A DNA stretch of 59,365 nt from Anaerolineales bacterium (GCA_016932165.1 JAFGDK010000123.1:1-59365); one strand, 5' to 3'; counted from the stretch's first letter, positions 31,827 through 40,456 are shown. Notes: a model not told the origin generated them from the sequence alone. Translations and numbers: made by a program.

Positions 31827-33035
31827 ATGCCATTCGACTATATTACTGAACTGCTTGAAAAGAACAACAAGAAAATTGTACTCCTGGTGATGGACGGCCT
31901 CGGCGGATTGCCGATGGAAGCCGGCGGAAAAACTGAACTCGAGGCTGCCCACAGCCCCAACATGGATAGACTTGCCGCGGAAGGCACACTCGGGCAGACA
32001 ATACCAGTTCGTCCTGGGGTGACCCCTGGCTCCGGACCGGCACACCTCTCTCTGTTCGGCTATGACCCCATTGAGTACAAGATTGGGCGCGGCGCCCTGG
32101 AAGCCTGCGGGGTAGGCGAAAACATTAAAGCCGGCGACATCGCCGTCCGCTGCAATTTCTGCACCCTCGACAGGGACGGCAAGATCACCGACCGGCGGGC
32201 CGGGCGCATCCCCACCGAGGAAGCCCTCCCGATCATCGAAAAGCTCAAGACCATCCAGGTGCCAGGCGTCGAGGTGACTGTGCGCCATGTGAAGGAATAC
32301 CGTTTTGCTATCGTGATGCGCGGCGAAGGCCTCTCCCCGGAGATCGATGACACCGACCCGCAGGATACCGGCGTAGAGCCGCTGCCAATCACGGCCATCG
32401 ATCCAAAAGCCGATAAGACAGCCGCCCTCTTCCGCCAATGGTCTGACCAGGCACGCAAGATCCTCTCAGACGAACCAAAGGCTAATTTCTTCACGATGCG
32501 CGGCTTTGCCACCGATCCGGGCTTGCCGCCCTTCCCCGAGGTGTTCGGGCTCCGGGCAGCCTGCGTGGCGGTCTACCCGATGTACAAGGGCGTTTCCGAT
32601 CTGGTCGGGATGGACGTAATCAAATTCGAAGGAGAATACCCCACCGACGAATTCGCTGCCGTTAAACGGGTGTGGGAAGATTACGATTTCTTCTTCATCC
32701 ACATCAAGAAAACTGACAGCATGGGTGAAGATGGCAATTTTGATGGCAAGGCAAAGGTGATAGAAAGCGTAGACCAGGCTCTGCCTGAACTTTTGGCCCT
32801 CAAGCCGGATGTGGTGATGATCACCGGAGACCACTCTACCCCTTCCAGGATGCGATCGCACTCCTGGCACCCGGTGCCATTCCTTTTATGGTCACCAGCT
32901 CTCGGGCTGGCAGATAACCAGGACCACTTCGGCGAGCGAGCCTGTCAGTTGGGAGGATTGGGAACCTTCCATGCCACCCAGACGATCCCGCTGGGTCTGG
33001 CTCATGCCGGCAAGTTGCTCAAATACGGCGCTTAA
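31827..33035 (+). CDS. apgM: 2,3-bisphosphoglycerate-independent phosphoglycerate mutase, archaeal type
   Basis: The 402-residue protein belongs to the alkaline-phosphatase superfamily, ApgM branch, and interconverts 3- and 2-phosphoglycerate in glycolysis. Metal-site Asp23 lies in VLLVMDGLGG; the catalytic Ser69 is in VTPGSGPAHLSLFGYDP; IGRGALEACGVG, FFIHIKKTDSMGEDG, and MITGDHSTPSRMRSHSWHPVP complete the metal-binding residues. The length matches archaeal enzymes (about 400-410) and not the 510-residue bacterial iPGM. AAAGGATAAG precedes the ATG. The gene is monocistronic and lies between hairpin pairs; its stop codon is inside the left arm of the downstream hairpin. Confidence 0.95.
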   Translation: MPFDYITELLEKNNKKIVLLVMDGLGGLPMEAGGKTELEAAHSPNMDRLAAEGTLGQTIPVRPGVTPGSGPAHLSLFGYDPIEYKIGRGALEACGVGENIKAGDIAVRCNFCTLDRDGKITDRRAGRIPTEEALPIIEKLKTIQVPGVEVTVRHVKEYRFAIVMRGEGLSPEIDDTDPQDTGVEPLPITAIDPKADKTAALFRQWSDQARKILSDEPKANFFTMRGFATDPGLPPFPEVFGLRAACVAVYPMYKGVSDLVGMDVIKFEGEYPTDEFAAVKRVWEDYDFFFIHIKKTDSMGEDGNFDGKAKVIESVDQALPELLALKPDVVMITGDHSTPSRMRSHSWHPVPFLLWSPALGLADNQDHFGERACQLGGLGTFHATQTIPLGLAHAGKLLKYGA

Positions 33036-33100
33036 GCATTCATAACCTTTAGTTATGAATGCTTAAGAGAATGAAAAGGTGGACCACCTTTTCATTCTCT
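33031..33100. other. Tandem long perfect hairpins after apgM
   Basis: The first has 16-bp perfect arms at 33031-33046 (CTTAAGCATTCATAAC) and 33052-33067 with a 5-nt loop; the apgM stop codon TAA is within its left arm. The second is a 35-bp near-perfect palindrome with 17-bp arms at 33066-33082 (AGAGAATGAAAAGGTGG) and 33084-33100 around a single A at 33083. The two share 2 nt. No T-run follows either. They could be a U-less terminator, an mRNA 3' stabiliser or cruciform-forming DNA. Confidence 0.8.
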
Positions 33101-33174
33101 CCACACTCACAGCGATTTTTCATGCATCCTTCCCAAGAACAGGGAGGAGCCCAGAAAATTCTTGTGGAGGAATT

Positions 33175-33618
33175 ATGTCCAAACACGAGGAAATTCAAAA
33201 ATTCCTGATAGATCACCTTAACACAGTCCGGGAGAATGATATTGAAGGCTATCATGCAACCACCGCTGAAGACCTCACCCTTTACGAGTGGTGGGTGACC
33301 CCCAACCGGATTGACGGATTGGGATTTCATGACTTCCTGCTGGAAGAAAACGCCCGTAAAGGAACCACCTTTGGATCCGAATCCGATCCAGGGGTGGAGA
33401 ACAGCCATTCCCGTTTTGATCTCTCCAACCTAAAGATTCAGAGATACGATGATACGGCAATTGCCAGCTACACCTTATTGATCACCACGGCATCATCAGC
33501 TGGGATCAAGGTGGCTTCGCACAACGAAAGCCGCGTGATGGTCAAATTGAACGGCCAATGGAAGGTGGTCCACGTGCATAAATCCCCCTCCTGGCATGCC
33601 CCCCACCAGCCCGAATAA
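33175..33618 (+). CDS. NTF2-like (CaMKII-association / SnoaL-type) protein
   Basis: The 147-residue product has the cone-like NTF2 fold pattern: an N-terminal helix (IQKFLIDHLNTVRENDIEGYHATTAEDLTLYEW), a central variable part, and strands ending in ESRVMVKLNGQWKVVHVHKS, which closely resembles CaMKII association-domain-like bacterial proteins. Such domains are ligand-binding or oligomerisation modules. The ATG at 33175 was chosen for GGAGG four nt upstream; the longer frame runs through the hairpin at 33100. It is a monocistronic gene closed by the terminator at 33667. Ligand unknown. Confidence 0.85.
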   Translation: MSKHEEIQKFLIDHLNTVRENDIEGYHATTAEDLTLYEWWVTPNRIDGLGFHDFLLEENARKGTTFGSESDPGVENSHSRFDLSNLKIQRYDDTAIASYTLLITTASSAGIKVASHNESRVMVKLNGQWKVVHVHKSPSWHAPHQPE

Positions 33619-33666
33619 CCCGGCAATAAACCTGTTACGTTTTTGAAACGTCTGCATAAAAAGGTT

Positions 33667-33697
33667 ATGGCACACTATAGGTGTGCCATTTTCTTTA
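33667..33697 (+). terminator. Rho-independent terminator
   Basis: Perfect 9-bp stem ATGGCACAC (33667-33675) with GTGTGCCAT (33681-33689), loop TATAG, followed by TTTTCTTT. It ends the NTF2-like gene. Confidence 0.88.
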
Positions 33698-33719
33698 TTC
33701 AGGCAAGAGGCAAAACACT

Positions 33720-34175
33720 ATGGCGGAAATAAAACCGAAAACTGAATATACTCAGAATGCTTACTTGATCGTAAACAGTGAAGTCTTCCCGATCCGGAAC
33801 CAGCTTACCAATTTGGGGCGCAAGCTGGACAATCATATTGTTCTTAATGACCCGCGCGTCTCCCGCAATCATGCTCAGATCAGGGTGATGGAGAGCCAGT
33901 TCATCCTGCTGGACCTGAATTCCACCGGCGGGACGATGGTCAATGGCAAAAAGGTCAGTAAGAGCGTATTATATTCAGGAGACTCGATTTCGCTGGCAGG
34001 CCTGGAAATTAAATTTGTGCAGGACACTCCTCGGATGATCTCCAAAGCCATGGACCGTACCCAGCCACTGGATGACGGTTTCAAGTATGAAGAAATTCCC
34101 ACGCAGATCATCCCAAACCGGTTCAGCAACCTGGACACCGATGCCAGGACTCGAAAACCCCCCACAGAGGAATAA
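33720..34175 (+). CDS. FHA-domain protein
   Basis: The 151-residue product has one forkhead-associated domain at about 10-95: NLGRKLDNHIVLNDPRVSRNHAQIR with the conserved Gly-Arg, Ser and Asn/His that bind phosphothreonine, then LLDLNSTGGTMVNGKKV. The C-terminal tail (MDRTQPLDDG, EEIPTQIIPN, LDTDARTR) is charged and disordered, with threonines flanked by acidic residues that could be kinase targets. The ATG at 33720 begins after a weak ribosome binding site; an upstream GTG frame lies in the preceding terminator. No Ser/Thr kinase is in the window. It probably serves in phospho-dependent protein recruitment. Confidence 0.9.
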   Translation: MAEIKPKTEYTQNAYLIVNSEVFPIRNQLTNLGRKLDNHIVLNDPRVSRNHAQIRVMESQFILLDLNSTGGTMVNGKKVSKSVLYSGDSISLAGLEIKFVQDTPRMISKAMDRTQPLDDGFKYEEIPTQIIPNRFSNLDTDARTRKPPTEE

Positions 34176-34198
34176 AAATAGAAATCAGATCAGGAATG

Positions 34199-34229
34199 AA
34201 CGCCATCAGCTACACCCGGTGGCGTTTTT
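34199..34229 (+). terminator. Rho-independent terminator
   Basis: Stem AACGCCA (34199-34205) with TGGCGTT (34220-34226), 14-nt loop, followed by T to 34229. It ends the FHA-protein gene. Confidence 0.75.
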
Positions 34230-34362
34230 ATATTGTTGATCCTCCATCATGGAAACTATGACAATCTGTTAAATATTCAATTAAAATCAAACCCTGGTTA
34301 AAAACCTGCTGTATAGTGAGAATAACTAACCAGGTGAAATCTCATCCAGGGAGCGAGCCAAG

Positions 34363-35142
34363 ATGGACGAAAAACAAACTTTCTTTGATTTTGCCGCTGA
34401 GGTGGGGCTGACCAAGCATCTAGGCGGGGTTGCTGCGACCGAGTTATTGGTCGATCTCTGCCGTATCAATCAGGATTCGTATGTGCTGGATGTGGGCTGC
34501 GGCGCTGGCGTGACAGCCTGTTTCCTGGCCTCCAAAACCGGATGCAAGGTGATGGGCATCGACATCCATCCAGGAATGGTGGAGAAATCCAGGCAGCGGG
34601 TCGAAAGGGAGCAGCTGGTGGATCAGGTAGAGTTCCGGGTCGCAGACGTTCAGAAGCTTCCTTTTTCTGATGACACTTTCGATGCAGTGATCAGCGAATC
34701 AGTGACCGCATTCCCCAAAGATAAAGCCTTGGCCGTGCGAGAATACGTAAGGGTAACCAAGCCAGGCGGATATATTGGCCTAAACGAAAGCACCTGGCTG
34801 AAATATCCCCCAACGCAGGCAATGATTGAGTGGGTTTCCCAGGATGTCGGCGCCACAGTTGAGCCACTTCAATCCCATCAGTGGCAAGAGCTTCTCTCAA
34901 ATGCTGGGTTGACCGACCTGGTGAGCAATGTTTCTTGCGTGGATGTGAAAGAGGAATCCATGGGGATCATGCAGCGGTATGGCTGCGGCGGGCTGTTGAG
35001 AATCCTTGGCAGGGCGTTTAGACTCTACCTCAGCAACCCAGAATACCGGAATTTTGTCAAGCGTACCCAGCAGCAGGGCGTAGTGCCAGACGCAATCACG
35101 GAGTACTTCGGATACGGTCTGTATGTTGGGAAGAAAGTTTAG
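34363..35142 (+). CDS. Class I SAM-dependent methyltransferase (UbiE/Methyltransf_11 type)
   Basis: The 259-residue protein has the SAM-binding motifs VLDVGCGAGVTACFLA (motif I), GIDIHPGMV (acidic residue binding ribose), VEFRVADVQKLPFSDDTFDAVIS and an EYVRVTKPGGYIGLNE motif. A C-terminal helical cap (LLRILGRAFRLYLSNPEY, TQQQGVVPDAITEYFGYGLYVG) fits small-molecule methyltransferases of lipid, quinone or arsenite type; no cysteine set for arsenite is seen. The ATG at 34363 follows GGGAGCGAGCC. It is monocistronic and converges on the DUF1461 gene with 8 nt between stops. The substrate is unknown. Confidence 0.88.
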   Translation: MDEKQTFFDFAAEVGLTKHLGGVAATELLVDLCRINQDSYVLDVGCGAGVTACFLASKTGCKVMGIDIHPGMVEKSRQRVEREQLVDQVEFRVADVQKLPFSDDTFDAVISESVTAFPKDKALAVREYVRVTKPGGYIGLNESTWLKYPPTQAMIEWVSQDVGATVEPLQSHQWQELLSNAGLTDLVSNVSCVDVKEESMGIMQRYGCGGLLRILGRAFRLYLSNPEYRNFVKRTQQQGVVPDAITEYFGYGLYVGKKV

Positions 35143-35150
35143 CGAAAAAA

Positions 35151-35819
35151 TTACTTCTGCTTTTCACGCAGACCGAGCCAGAGCGCCAAGCCGCCAAGCA
35201 AAGTAAAGATTCCCACCAAACCAAAGGCATCCTGCCAGAACCGAATGGGGAACAGGCGAATGAGGGTGTCTGAGTAGTAGAACAGCCAGCTATCCCCTTC
35301 AAAGAAAATGCCGTGGAAATTGGTGAATACGAAGTCGAATGAGAGCAGCATCAGCAGCATCAATGTCCCCAGAATCGCCAGGACGATCCAGCCAGCAGTG
35401 GACAGCATCTGTTTCAATTCAGGCCACCAGCCTCCCCGCCAGGCCCAAATGAGCAGCCCGGCAAGCAGTACCACCGTGATATACCAGACTCTCAGGAAAG
35501 CCACCGTGAGCACCTGCACATCCACCATGTGATCCAGCTCGCGTTGGTTGAACAACACGGTACCGTCATCGAATTTCAGATCACCCAGGAAGGACTCTTC
35601 AGCGCCATTCAACAGGAACTCCAGGGCAATCGGGGCATATTCAAGACGCTGCGCTTTGGTCATACCATACGGGTCTTCGGGAAACCAGGGCAGGTTATAT
35701 TCAATCTGCACGAAGGTATCAGTGAGCAGCAGGCGGATACCAGAAAGAACCAAAAAGCTCAAAACCAGAATGACCAGGATCAGCTGAAAAACAAACTTAA
35801 CAGTACGGTTTTCAATCAT
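35151..35819 (-). CDS. TIGR01906/DUF1461 integral membrane protein
   Basis: The 222-residue product matches the DUF1461 layout: a first membrane segment (FVFQLILVILVLSFLVLSGIRLLL), an extracytoplasmic loop with the family hallmark FNQRELDHMVDVQVL, a second segment (VWYITVVLLAGLLIWAW), a third (GWIVLAILGTLMLLMLLSF), then FTNFHGIFFEGDSWLF with another conserved motif and a last segment near the C-terminus. The role is unknown; members are common in Firmicutes and Chloroflexota. The start overlaps the stop of the spermidine-synthase-like gene by 4 nt (ATGA), so the two are co-translated. Confidence 0.88.
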   Translation of the reverse strand: MIENRTVKFVFQLILVILVLSFLVLSGIRLLLTDTFVQIEYNLPWFPEDPYGMTKAQRLEYAPIALEFLLNGAEESFLGDLKFDDGTVLFNQRELDHMVDVQVLTVAFLRVWYITVVLLAGLLIWAWRGGWWPELKQMLSTAGWIVLAILGTLMLLMLLSFDFVFTNFHGIFFEGDSWLFYYSDTLIRLFPIRFWQDAFGLVGIFTLLGGLALWLGLREKQK

Positions 35820-37366
35820 CGCAGCACCTCAAGTTCTCCGGTGAGCATAAATTCCAGCACCATGCGGTTGATCACCCAATCAACTGGGGCCTTATCGTCG
35901 GTGAAGACGATGGTTGGTTCTGGTAGAGGCTGCTGGAAGAGGATGGTTTGTTCAATCGCATGCAGCAGCAGGGGATGAACTGCCGGGTCGCCCCGCAGCA
36001 CAACATAATTGGACAACAAATCATCGATTGTGGTTGGCTGCACGGTGGCATAGACCATCGTATTCAGCGTATAGGGGATATCCATCACATGCACACTGGG
36101 GAAAACCGTCTGCAGGGTAGTGACCATGGCATCGATCAATGCCCGGCTGTTAGGCGAGCGGCCCACATTAATCACCACCACCCCCTGATCAGTGAGATGC
36201 TCCCCCACGAGCTGGAAGAACTGCTGGGTGGTCAGGTGCCAGGGAATGTATGGCGGGCGGTAGGCATCGATCGCCACCAGGGTATATTCTTCCTCACTGG
36301 TGAACAATCCCCAGCGGCCATCCTGGGCATAGGCATTTAAATTGGGGAGATCCATACCAAAATACTCCTCCCCTACAGCAATGATTTCAGGGTCAATCTC
36401 GTAGCCGTCGATTGGCAGCGGACCAAAGACCTGTGTGGCCTGCCGGGCGGTTGTCCCGGCGGCCAGACCAATGATGGCGATCCTTTCCACATCTTCCAGA
36501 CCAGTATCTGGATAGAAAAAGGGACCGGCCAGGAACTGCTGCCATGGGCCGGCATAATCCAACACTTCAGGGTGATACATAGAATGCACCCCCTGGCCGT
36601 CGTTCAGACGCAGCATGGTGTAGCCATCCTGCTCGATTACCTCGATATAGTTATAGGCCGATTCACGCTCGACCACCTGGCCGGGAGTAGCCTTAAACGT
36701 GCCTCTCGCCCAGAGGAGAGCAAAGAGTGCCAACAAAACTGGCATCCACAGCCAGACAAGCGCTTTTCCCCAGCCCTGACTGATCCCCAATCCAATCAGG
36801 GCAACCAGCATCAAAAACACGCTGATCGAGATGAAAGTGATCGTGGTGCCCAACAAGGGGATCAGCAAAAGCACGGGTAAGAAAGTGCCGATAAACGATC
36901 CCATTGTGGAAATGGCATAGATGCGCCCAGATACTTTTCCCGCTTCCTCAGGGGTGGTGATTGCCAGCCGGATGGCGATCGGGGAAACCATCCCCAGCAA
37001 GGTGACCGGGATAATGAACAAGACCATCACGACCACGAATGAACCAACCAGATCTCCCATTTGCAGGTTATCGAAGGCCGTGGCTGCCACTTTCAGGATT
37101 GGGCGGGAAACAAGGGGCACAACACCAACGGTGAACCCGCCCCACAGCATCACGCTGAATAGAGTTTTGGCTTGGGGGCGATCGTCCGCCAGCCTGCCGC
37201 CGAGGAAGTACCCGGCGGTAAGGTAGATCAGGATCAAACCGATGATGCTGGCCCATACCAGGTTGCTGGAGCCAAATACATTCCCCAGCAGGCGCGAGGC
37301 GGCCATCTCGGCGGCCATGGTCACCAGACCGGAGGAAAATACGGCAATATACAGGTAACGTCTCAA
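35816..37366 (-). CDS. Fused MFS-like membrane domain / spermidine synthase-like protein
   Basis: The 516-residue protein has about seven or eight N-terminal membrane segments (AVFSSGLVTMAAEMAASRLLGNVFG as opening) to about residue 215, then a cytoplasmic spermidine-synthase-fold domain: YNYIEVIEQDGYTMLRLNDGQGVHSMY, IAIIGLAAGTTARQATQVFG, DGYEIDPEIIAVGEEYF, TLVAIDAYRPPYIPWHLTTQQFF. The aspartate used for amine binding is replaced in many members of this fused family, so polyamine synthesis is not certain. The start is TTG at 37366, supported by AAGGAG 8 nt upstream. It is first in an operon with the DUF1461 gene. Confidence 0.87.
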   Translation of the reverse strand: MRRYLYIAVFSSGLVTMAAEMAASRLLGNVFGSSNLVWASIIGLILIYLTAGYFLGGRLADDRPQAKTLFSVMLWGGFTVGVVPLVSRPILKVAATAFDNLQMGDLVGSFVVVMVLFIIPVTLLGMVSPIAIRLAITTPEEAGKVSGRIYAISTMGSFIGTFLPVLLLIPLLGTTITFISISVFLMLVALIGLGISQGWGKALVWLWMPVLLALFALLWARGTFKATPGQVVERESAYNYIEVIEQDGYTMLRLNDGQGVHSMYHPEVLDYAGPWQQFLAGPFFYPDTGLEDVERIAIIGLAAGTTARQATQVFGPLPIDGYEIDPEIIAVGEEYFGMDLPNLNAYAQDGRWGLFTSEEEYTLVAIDAYRPPYIPWHLTTQQFFQLVGEHLTDQGVVVINVGRSPNSRALIDAMVTTLQTVFPSVHVMDIPYTLNTMVYATVQPTTIDDLLSNYVVLRGDPAVHPLLLHAIEQTILFQQPLPEPTIVFTDDKAPVDWVINRMVLEFMLTGELEVLR

Positions 37367-37448
37367 AATTAGTGCTCCTTGGGGGAGAGAATGGGAGAAT
37401 TATAATCGAAGGTTATCTCTACAATCTATATTAAACCACGCCATTGGA

Positions 37449-37483
37449 CAAAAAAACGCCAGCTCAACATGTTGAGCTGGCGT
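37449..37483 (-). terminator. Rho-independent terminator of the small secreted protein gene
   Basis: A perfect 28-bp palindrome at 37456-37483 (arm ACGCCAGCTCAACA) is preceded on the plus strand by seven A, so minus-strand transcripts end in a strong stem and U-run. It lies 21 nt after the stop of the gene at 37505. Confidence 0.95.
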
Positions 37484-37504
37484 AACAATGGACGTAACGG
37501 TTAA

Positions 37505-37891
37505 TTAATTTACATTCACCTTCAGAGTTGGTGTTTTTTGAGCACCGAGAGAGGCCAAGATTGAGACATTCACACCCGCAGGAATATCCGTCGGACCCAG
37601 GCTCATTACGGTGACATTCGTACCTGCCAACTTCACCTCAATAAAATAATTTCCGGCAGGTAAAGAAGCTGAGAAAGACTCCCCAAACTCAAAGGTGAAA
37701 GCGTATCCACCATTCACATACACATCCACAGGCAGTTCTTTCTCAAGCCCTAAACTACGCCCATTGATATTGTGCCTCACATAGAGATCAAAGGTTGATT
37801 CAGCCGCGGTAACTGGCGCAACGCTGAAACCAAACCCTAAAATCATGGCAACCAAGGCAGCTACAACAAATATTCTCGAAATGTTCTTCAT
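37505..37891 (-). CDS. Small secreted beta-sandwich protein (DUF4397-like)
   Basis: The 128-residue protein has a signal peptide (MKNISRIFVVAALVAMILGF, cleavage near VTAAES at about 30). The mature part resembles a DUF4397 unit: STFDLYVRHNINGRSLG, LPVDVYVNGGYAFTFEFG, SFSASLPAGNYFIEVKLAG, IPAGVNVSILASLG, a pattern found in extracellular beta-sandwich proteins. It is short, so it may be one module on its own. AAGGAG precedes the ATG at 37891. It has a near-consensus promoter at 37925-37953 and a strong terminator, suggesting good expression. Function unknown; adhesion or surface binding is possible. Confidence 0.8.
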   Translation of the reverse strand: MKNISRIFVVAALVAMILGFGFSVAPVTAAESTFDLYVRHNINGRSLGLEKELPVDVYVNGGYAFTFEFGESFSASLPAGNYFIEVKLAGTNVTVMSLGPTDIPAGVNVSILASLGAQKTPTLKVNVN

Positions 37892-37924
37892 TTTTAAGTC
37901 TCCTTTTTGGATATGATTTCTCGT

Positions 37925-37953
37925 ATTCTATGTGAATATCCATTATTTGTCAA
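37925..37953 (-). promoter_or_regulatory. Near-consensus sigma-70 promoter
   Basis: On the minus strand TTGACA (37953-37948), a 17-nt spacer and TAGAAT (37930-37925) match the -35 perfectly and the -10 in 5 of 6. It drives the small secreted protein, whose ATG is at 37891. Confidence 0.88.
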
Positions 37954-38411
37954 TATATAAACAATATAATTTCTATATATTAATATATTTCTAATAGTTC
38001 AATCAGGACTCGTGTTCTGTCAAAGGTCTTTCGAATCGTTCGATAGTTGATTAACGAAACACTTAATACTTCGTCAAAGGCTGCATGCAGGCGTTTTATA
38101 ATTATTTTTTTATCAGCTGCTTTTCTTTTAAATACACCTTTTTGCTTTAACAAAGTACCGGGTTGGGAAATGGCCAGCTTTGTTCAGGCACATTACGGTT
38201 CTCATCTATTTGATCCCCTTTCAAGCATCAAAATATTCAACTTAGCTGGATACCAGATTAAAGCAGGGGTTCTGAACTCAGCAGATTATCTTCAATTAAT
38301 CAGATAAGTATGCCCATATTTCCAACTCTTCTCAGCTATAATGATAACGTGGTTGATCATTGTTCATAAAGCTGAATAATTAAGTCATTCATCAACCCAA
38401 AGCAGGGATGT
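37954..38411. other. AT-rich intergenic region without a supported gene
   Basis: This 458-nt stretch separates the secreted-protein promoter from the MGMT gene. It is markedly AT-rich, especially 37954-38000. A plus-strand frame of 86 codons (38047-38307) opens with TTG, lacks a ribosome binding site and has no recognisable domain, so I do not call it a gene. I see no clear RNA gene, repeat or terminator in it. Confidence 0.6.
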
Positions 38412-38963
38412 ATGATGGCAGATGACCTTCCCACTTGCACGGTTTTTTATGCCAATATGCAAACTGCCCTTCTTGATCAAATCTGGATTGCCGCCTCAGA
38501 CAATGGCATTTGCTGCCTCCGATTTGATGAGGATTCCGCTAGTTTCATCTCCCACCTTGCCAAACGAGTGATCACCGGTGAAGCCCCAAGCATCATACAC
38601 AGCGAAGCTGAGACCAAGTGTTACCAGGATGCAATTCTCGCCTATCTGGAAGAAAAAACCCCAATCCCCGAGAGCCTGCGCGTTGATTTTCACCAGTTGA
38701 CCAGCTTCCAGCAGCAGATTCTGGAAATCGTGCGCCGGCTGCCGATGGGGTCCACCACTACCTATGGCGAGATTGCAGAACAAATCAAGAACCCAAATGC
38801 CTCCCGCGCCATTGGTCAGGTGCTGCGACGCAACCCGATTCCGGTTATAATTCCCTGCCACCGGGTAATTAGTTCAAACGGCACTCTCGGCGGCTATGGC
38901 GGTGTGATCGGCAGCAAACGCAAGATCACCCTGCTGAAGCATGAAGGCGTGATTCTTGCCTGA
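38412..38963 (+). CDS. ogt: Methylated-DNA--[protein]-cysteine S-methyltransferase
   Basis: The 183-residue product transfers the alkyl group of O6-alkylguanine to itself, a suicide repair reaction. The active site is VIIPCHRVISS with Cys149; the preceding helix-turn-helix STTTYGEIAEQI and the arginine finger region ASRAIGQVLRRNP are present, and the asparagine hinge (N142) follows. The C-terminal GGYGGVIGSKRKITLLKHEG is typical. A ribonuclease-like N-terminal domain (residues 10-85) is retained. Starts at 38412 or 38415. Single gene, ended by a hairpin at 39004. ada would be the alternative name, but no Ada N-terminal domain exists. Confidence 0.95.
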   Translation: MMADDLPTCTVFYANMQTALLDQIWIAASDNGICCLRFDEDSASFISHLAKRVITGEAPSIIHSEAETKCYQDAILAYLEEKTPIPESLRVDFHQLTSFQQQILEIVRRLPMGSTTTYGEIAEQIKNPNASRAIGQVLRRNPIPVIIPCHRVISSNGTLGGYGGVIGSKRKITLLKHEGVILA

Positions 38964-39003
38964 ACATTATTAATCAATCCTAACTGAATAGGTTGCTCAC
39001 CCA

Positions 39004-39031
39004 GTCCTTCCCGATTACCTGCGGGAAGGAC
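39004..39031 (+). terminator. Hairpin after ogt, weak U-tract
   Basis: Perfect 10-bp stem GTCCTTCCCG (39004-39013) with CGGGAAGGAC (39022-39031) and an 8-nt loop. Only ATTTAT follows, so this is another strong stem lacking a proper U-run. Confidence 0.6.
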
Positions 39032-39088
39032 ATTTATGAAGCACATAACTAATATAGGAAATCAATTATCAATAGCGAGGTTATCATT

Positions 39089-40327
39089 ATGACGAACGCA
39101 GATATTCAATTGTTTATTGAGAGGTATCCGGGGTGGTCAATATTAATCCTGATCGCAGCCAGTTTCCTTGTATATCTCATCGGCCGCTTTCTGGTTGGGC
39201 GTGCCCTGGTTTATCTCGCCAAACGCACCGAAACCAAATATGATGATATCGTTGTGGCACATTTACATCCTTTCAGGATTGTCTGGCTCGCGCCCTTGTT
39301 GTTAATATATGCGTTTGCCGATCTAGCCCCTGAGTATCAGGACATTATTGAGAAAGCCGCCCTCTTCCTGATACTCTGGGCAGTGGCTCTATTAATTAAC
39401 GCCCTTCTGAATGCGGTCAATGAAATCTATGAGAGCAGCCCGGCTTACACCGGTGTCCCGATTCAAAGCTATCTCGACCTGGTTAAACTGTTGGTGCTGT
39501 TGATCGTCCTGGTGCTGTCGGTTTCCTTGGTCACAGGCGAATCCCCCACTGTACTGCTGACCGGGATCGGGGCGGCAACCGCGGTCTTGCTGTTGATCTT
39601 CCGGGATACGATCCTCTCAGTGGTGGCCAGCTTCCAGATCGCCGCCAATGATCTGGTTAAAGAAGGAGACTGGGTCGAAGTACCCAGCTATGGTGCCGAC
39701 GGCGATGTGACCAACATCAGCCTGCACACGATTAAAATCCAAAACTGGGATATGACCATCTCGGTGATCCCTACCCACAAGATCCTGGAAGTAGCCTACA
39801 AAAACTGGCGCGGGATGACCGAAAGCGGCGGGCGGCGGATCAAACGTTCGATTGCCCTCGATCAGAACAGTATCCGCTTCTGTACTGCAGAGATGCTGGA
39901 AAAATACAAGGTGGTAGACCTGTTGGAAGAGACGATCAACCAGATGAAAGCGGAAATTGAGAAATACAACTCCGAATTTGGTGAAACGTCCCACTTCCCG
40001 CTGGACGGCCCACAAGTAACGAATGTGGAAATCTTCCGATTGTATATCCAACGTTACCTGGAAAACCGGGCGGATATCCACAAGAGCGGGTTGACTTTGC
40101 TGGTTCGTGACCTTGCGCCCTCTGACCGCGGCCTGCCAATTGAAGTTTATGCCTTCACCACCACCACCGAATGGGCAAAATATGAGGCGATTCAAGCCGA
40201 GATCTTCAACCATCTGATCGCGGCGGCCAGGTTCTTTGATCTGCGCCTCTTCCAGCAGCCCACCGGTCTGGATATGACCGGGTTCACGGTCATCGACGGC
40301 AAGAAATTGGCAGCTGGCAGTAGATAG
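39089..40327 (+). CDS. ybdG: MscS-family mechanosensitive channel, YbdG type
   Basis: The 412 residues match the E. coli YbdG length (415). There are about five membrane segments, the pore-lining helix region GESPTVLLTGIGAATAVLLLIF, then the MscS beta domain: ANDLVKEGDWVEVPSYGADG, ISLHTIKIQNWDMTISVIPTH and the strongly conserved KNWRGMTESGGRRIKRSI. The C-terminal part (LLVRDLAPSDRGLPIEVYAF, YEAIQAEIFNHL, FDLRLFQQPTG) is specific to the YbdG branch. It opens on hypo-osmotic shock to release solutes. Single gene between ogt and alaS. Confidence 0.92.
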   Translation: MTNADIQLFIERYPGWSILILIAASFLVYLIGRFLVGRALVYLAKRTETKYDDIVVAHLHPFRIVWLAPLLLIYAFADLAPEYQDIIEKAALFLILWAVALLINALLNAVNEIYESSPAYTGVPIQSYLDLVKLLVLLIVLVLSVSLVTGESPTVLLTGIGAATAVLLLIFRDTILSVVASFQIAANDLVKEGDWVEVPSYGADGDVTNISLHTIKIQNWDMTISVIPTHKILEVAYKNWRGMTESGGRRIKRSIALDQNSIRFCTAEMLEKYKVVDLLEETINQMKAEIEKYNSEFGETSHFPLDGPQVTNVEIFRLYIQRYLENRADIHKSGLTLLVRDLAPSDRGLPIEVYAFTTTTEWAKYEAIQAEIFNHLIAAARFFDLRLFQQPTGLDMTGFTVIDGKKLAAGSR

Positions 40328-40456
40328 CGAGCAGTTGTTGTCAGTTTCTTAAACCTTAAATCTCGATTTTCGTAGTCTCTAAGTGCCTAAGTGCCCAATC
40401 ACTAGACGTTAGAAATGATAAAATAGCGGGAACAAACATCTATTGGGAGCAGGTTC

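Noticed and set aside
31725-32438. 237-codon minus-strand frame inside apgM
   Set aside because: It is a shadow of a high-GC-third-position coding region, with no homology.
38047-38307. 86-codon plus-strand frame in the AT-rich gap
   Set aside because: It opens with TTG, has no ribosome binding site, and the product has no domain or consistent codon pattern.
40380-40395. Tandem 8-mer TAAGTGCC before alaS
   Set aside because: Two short copies only; no link to a promoter, T-box or other leader structure could be seen.
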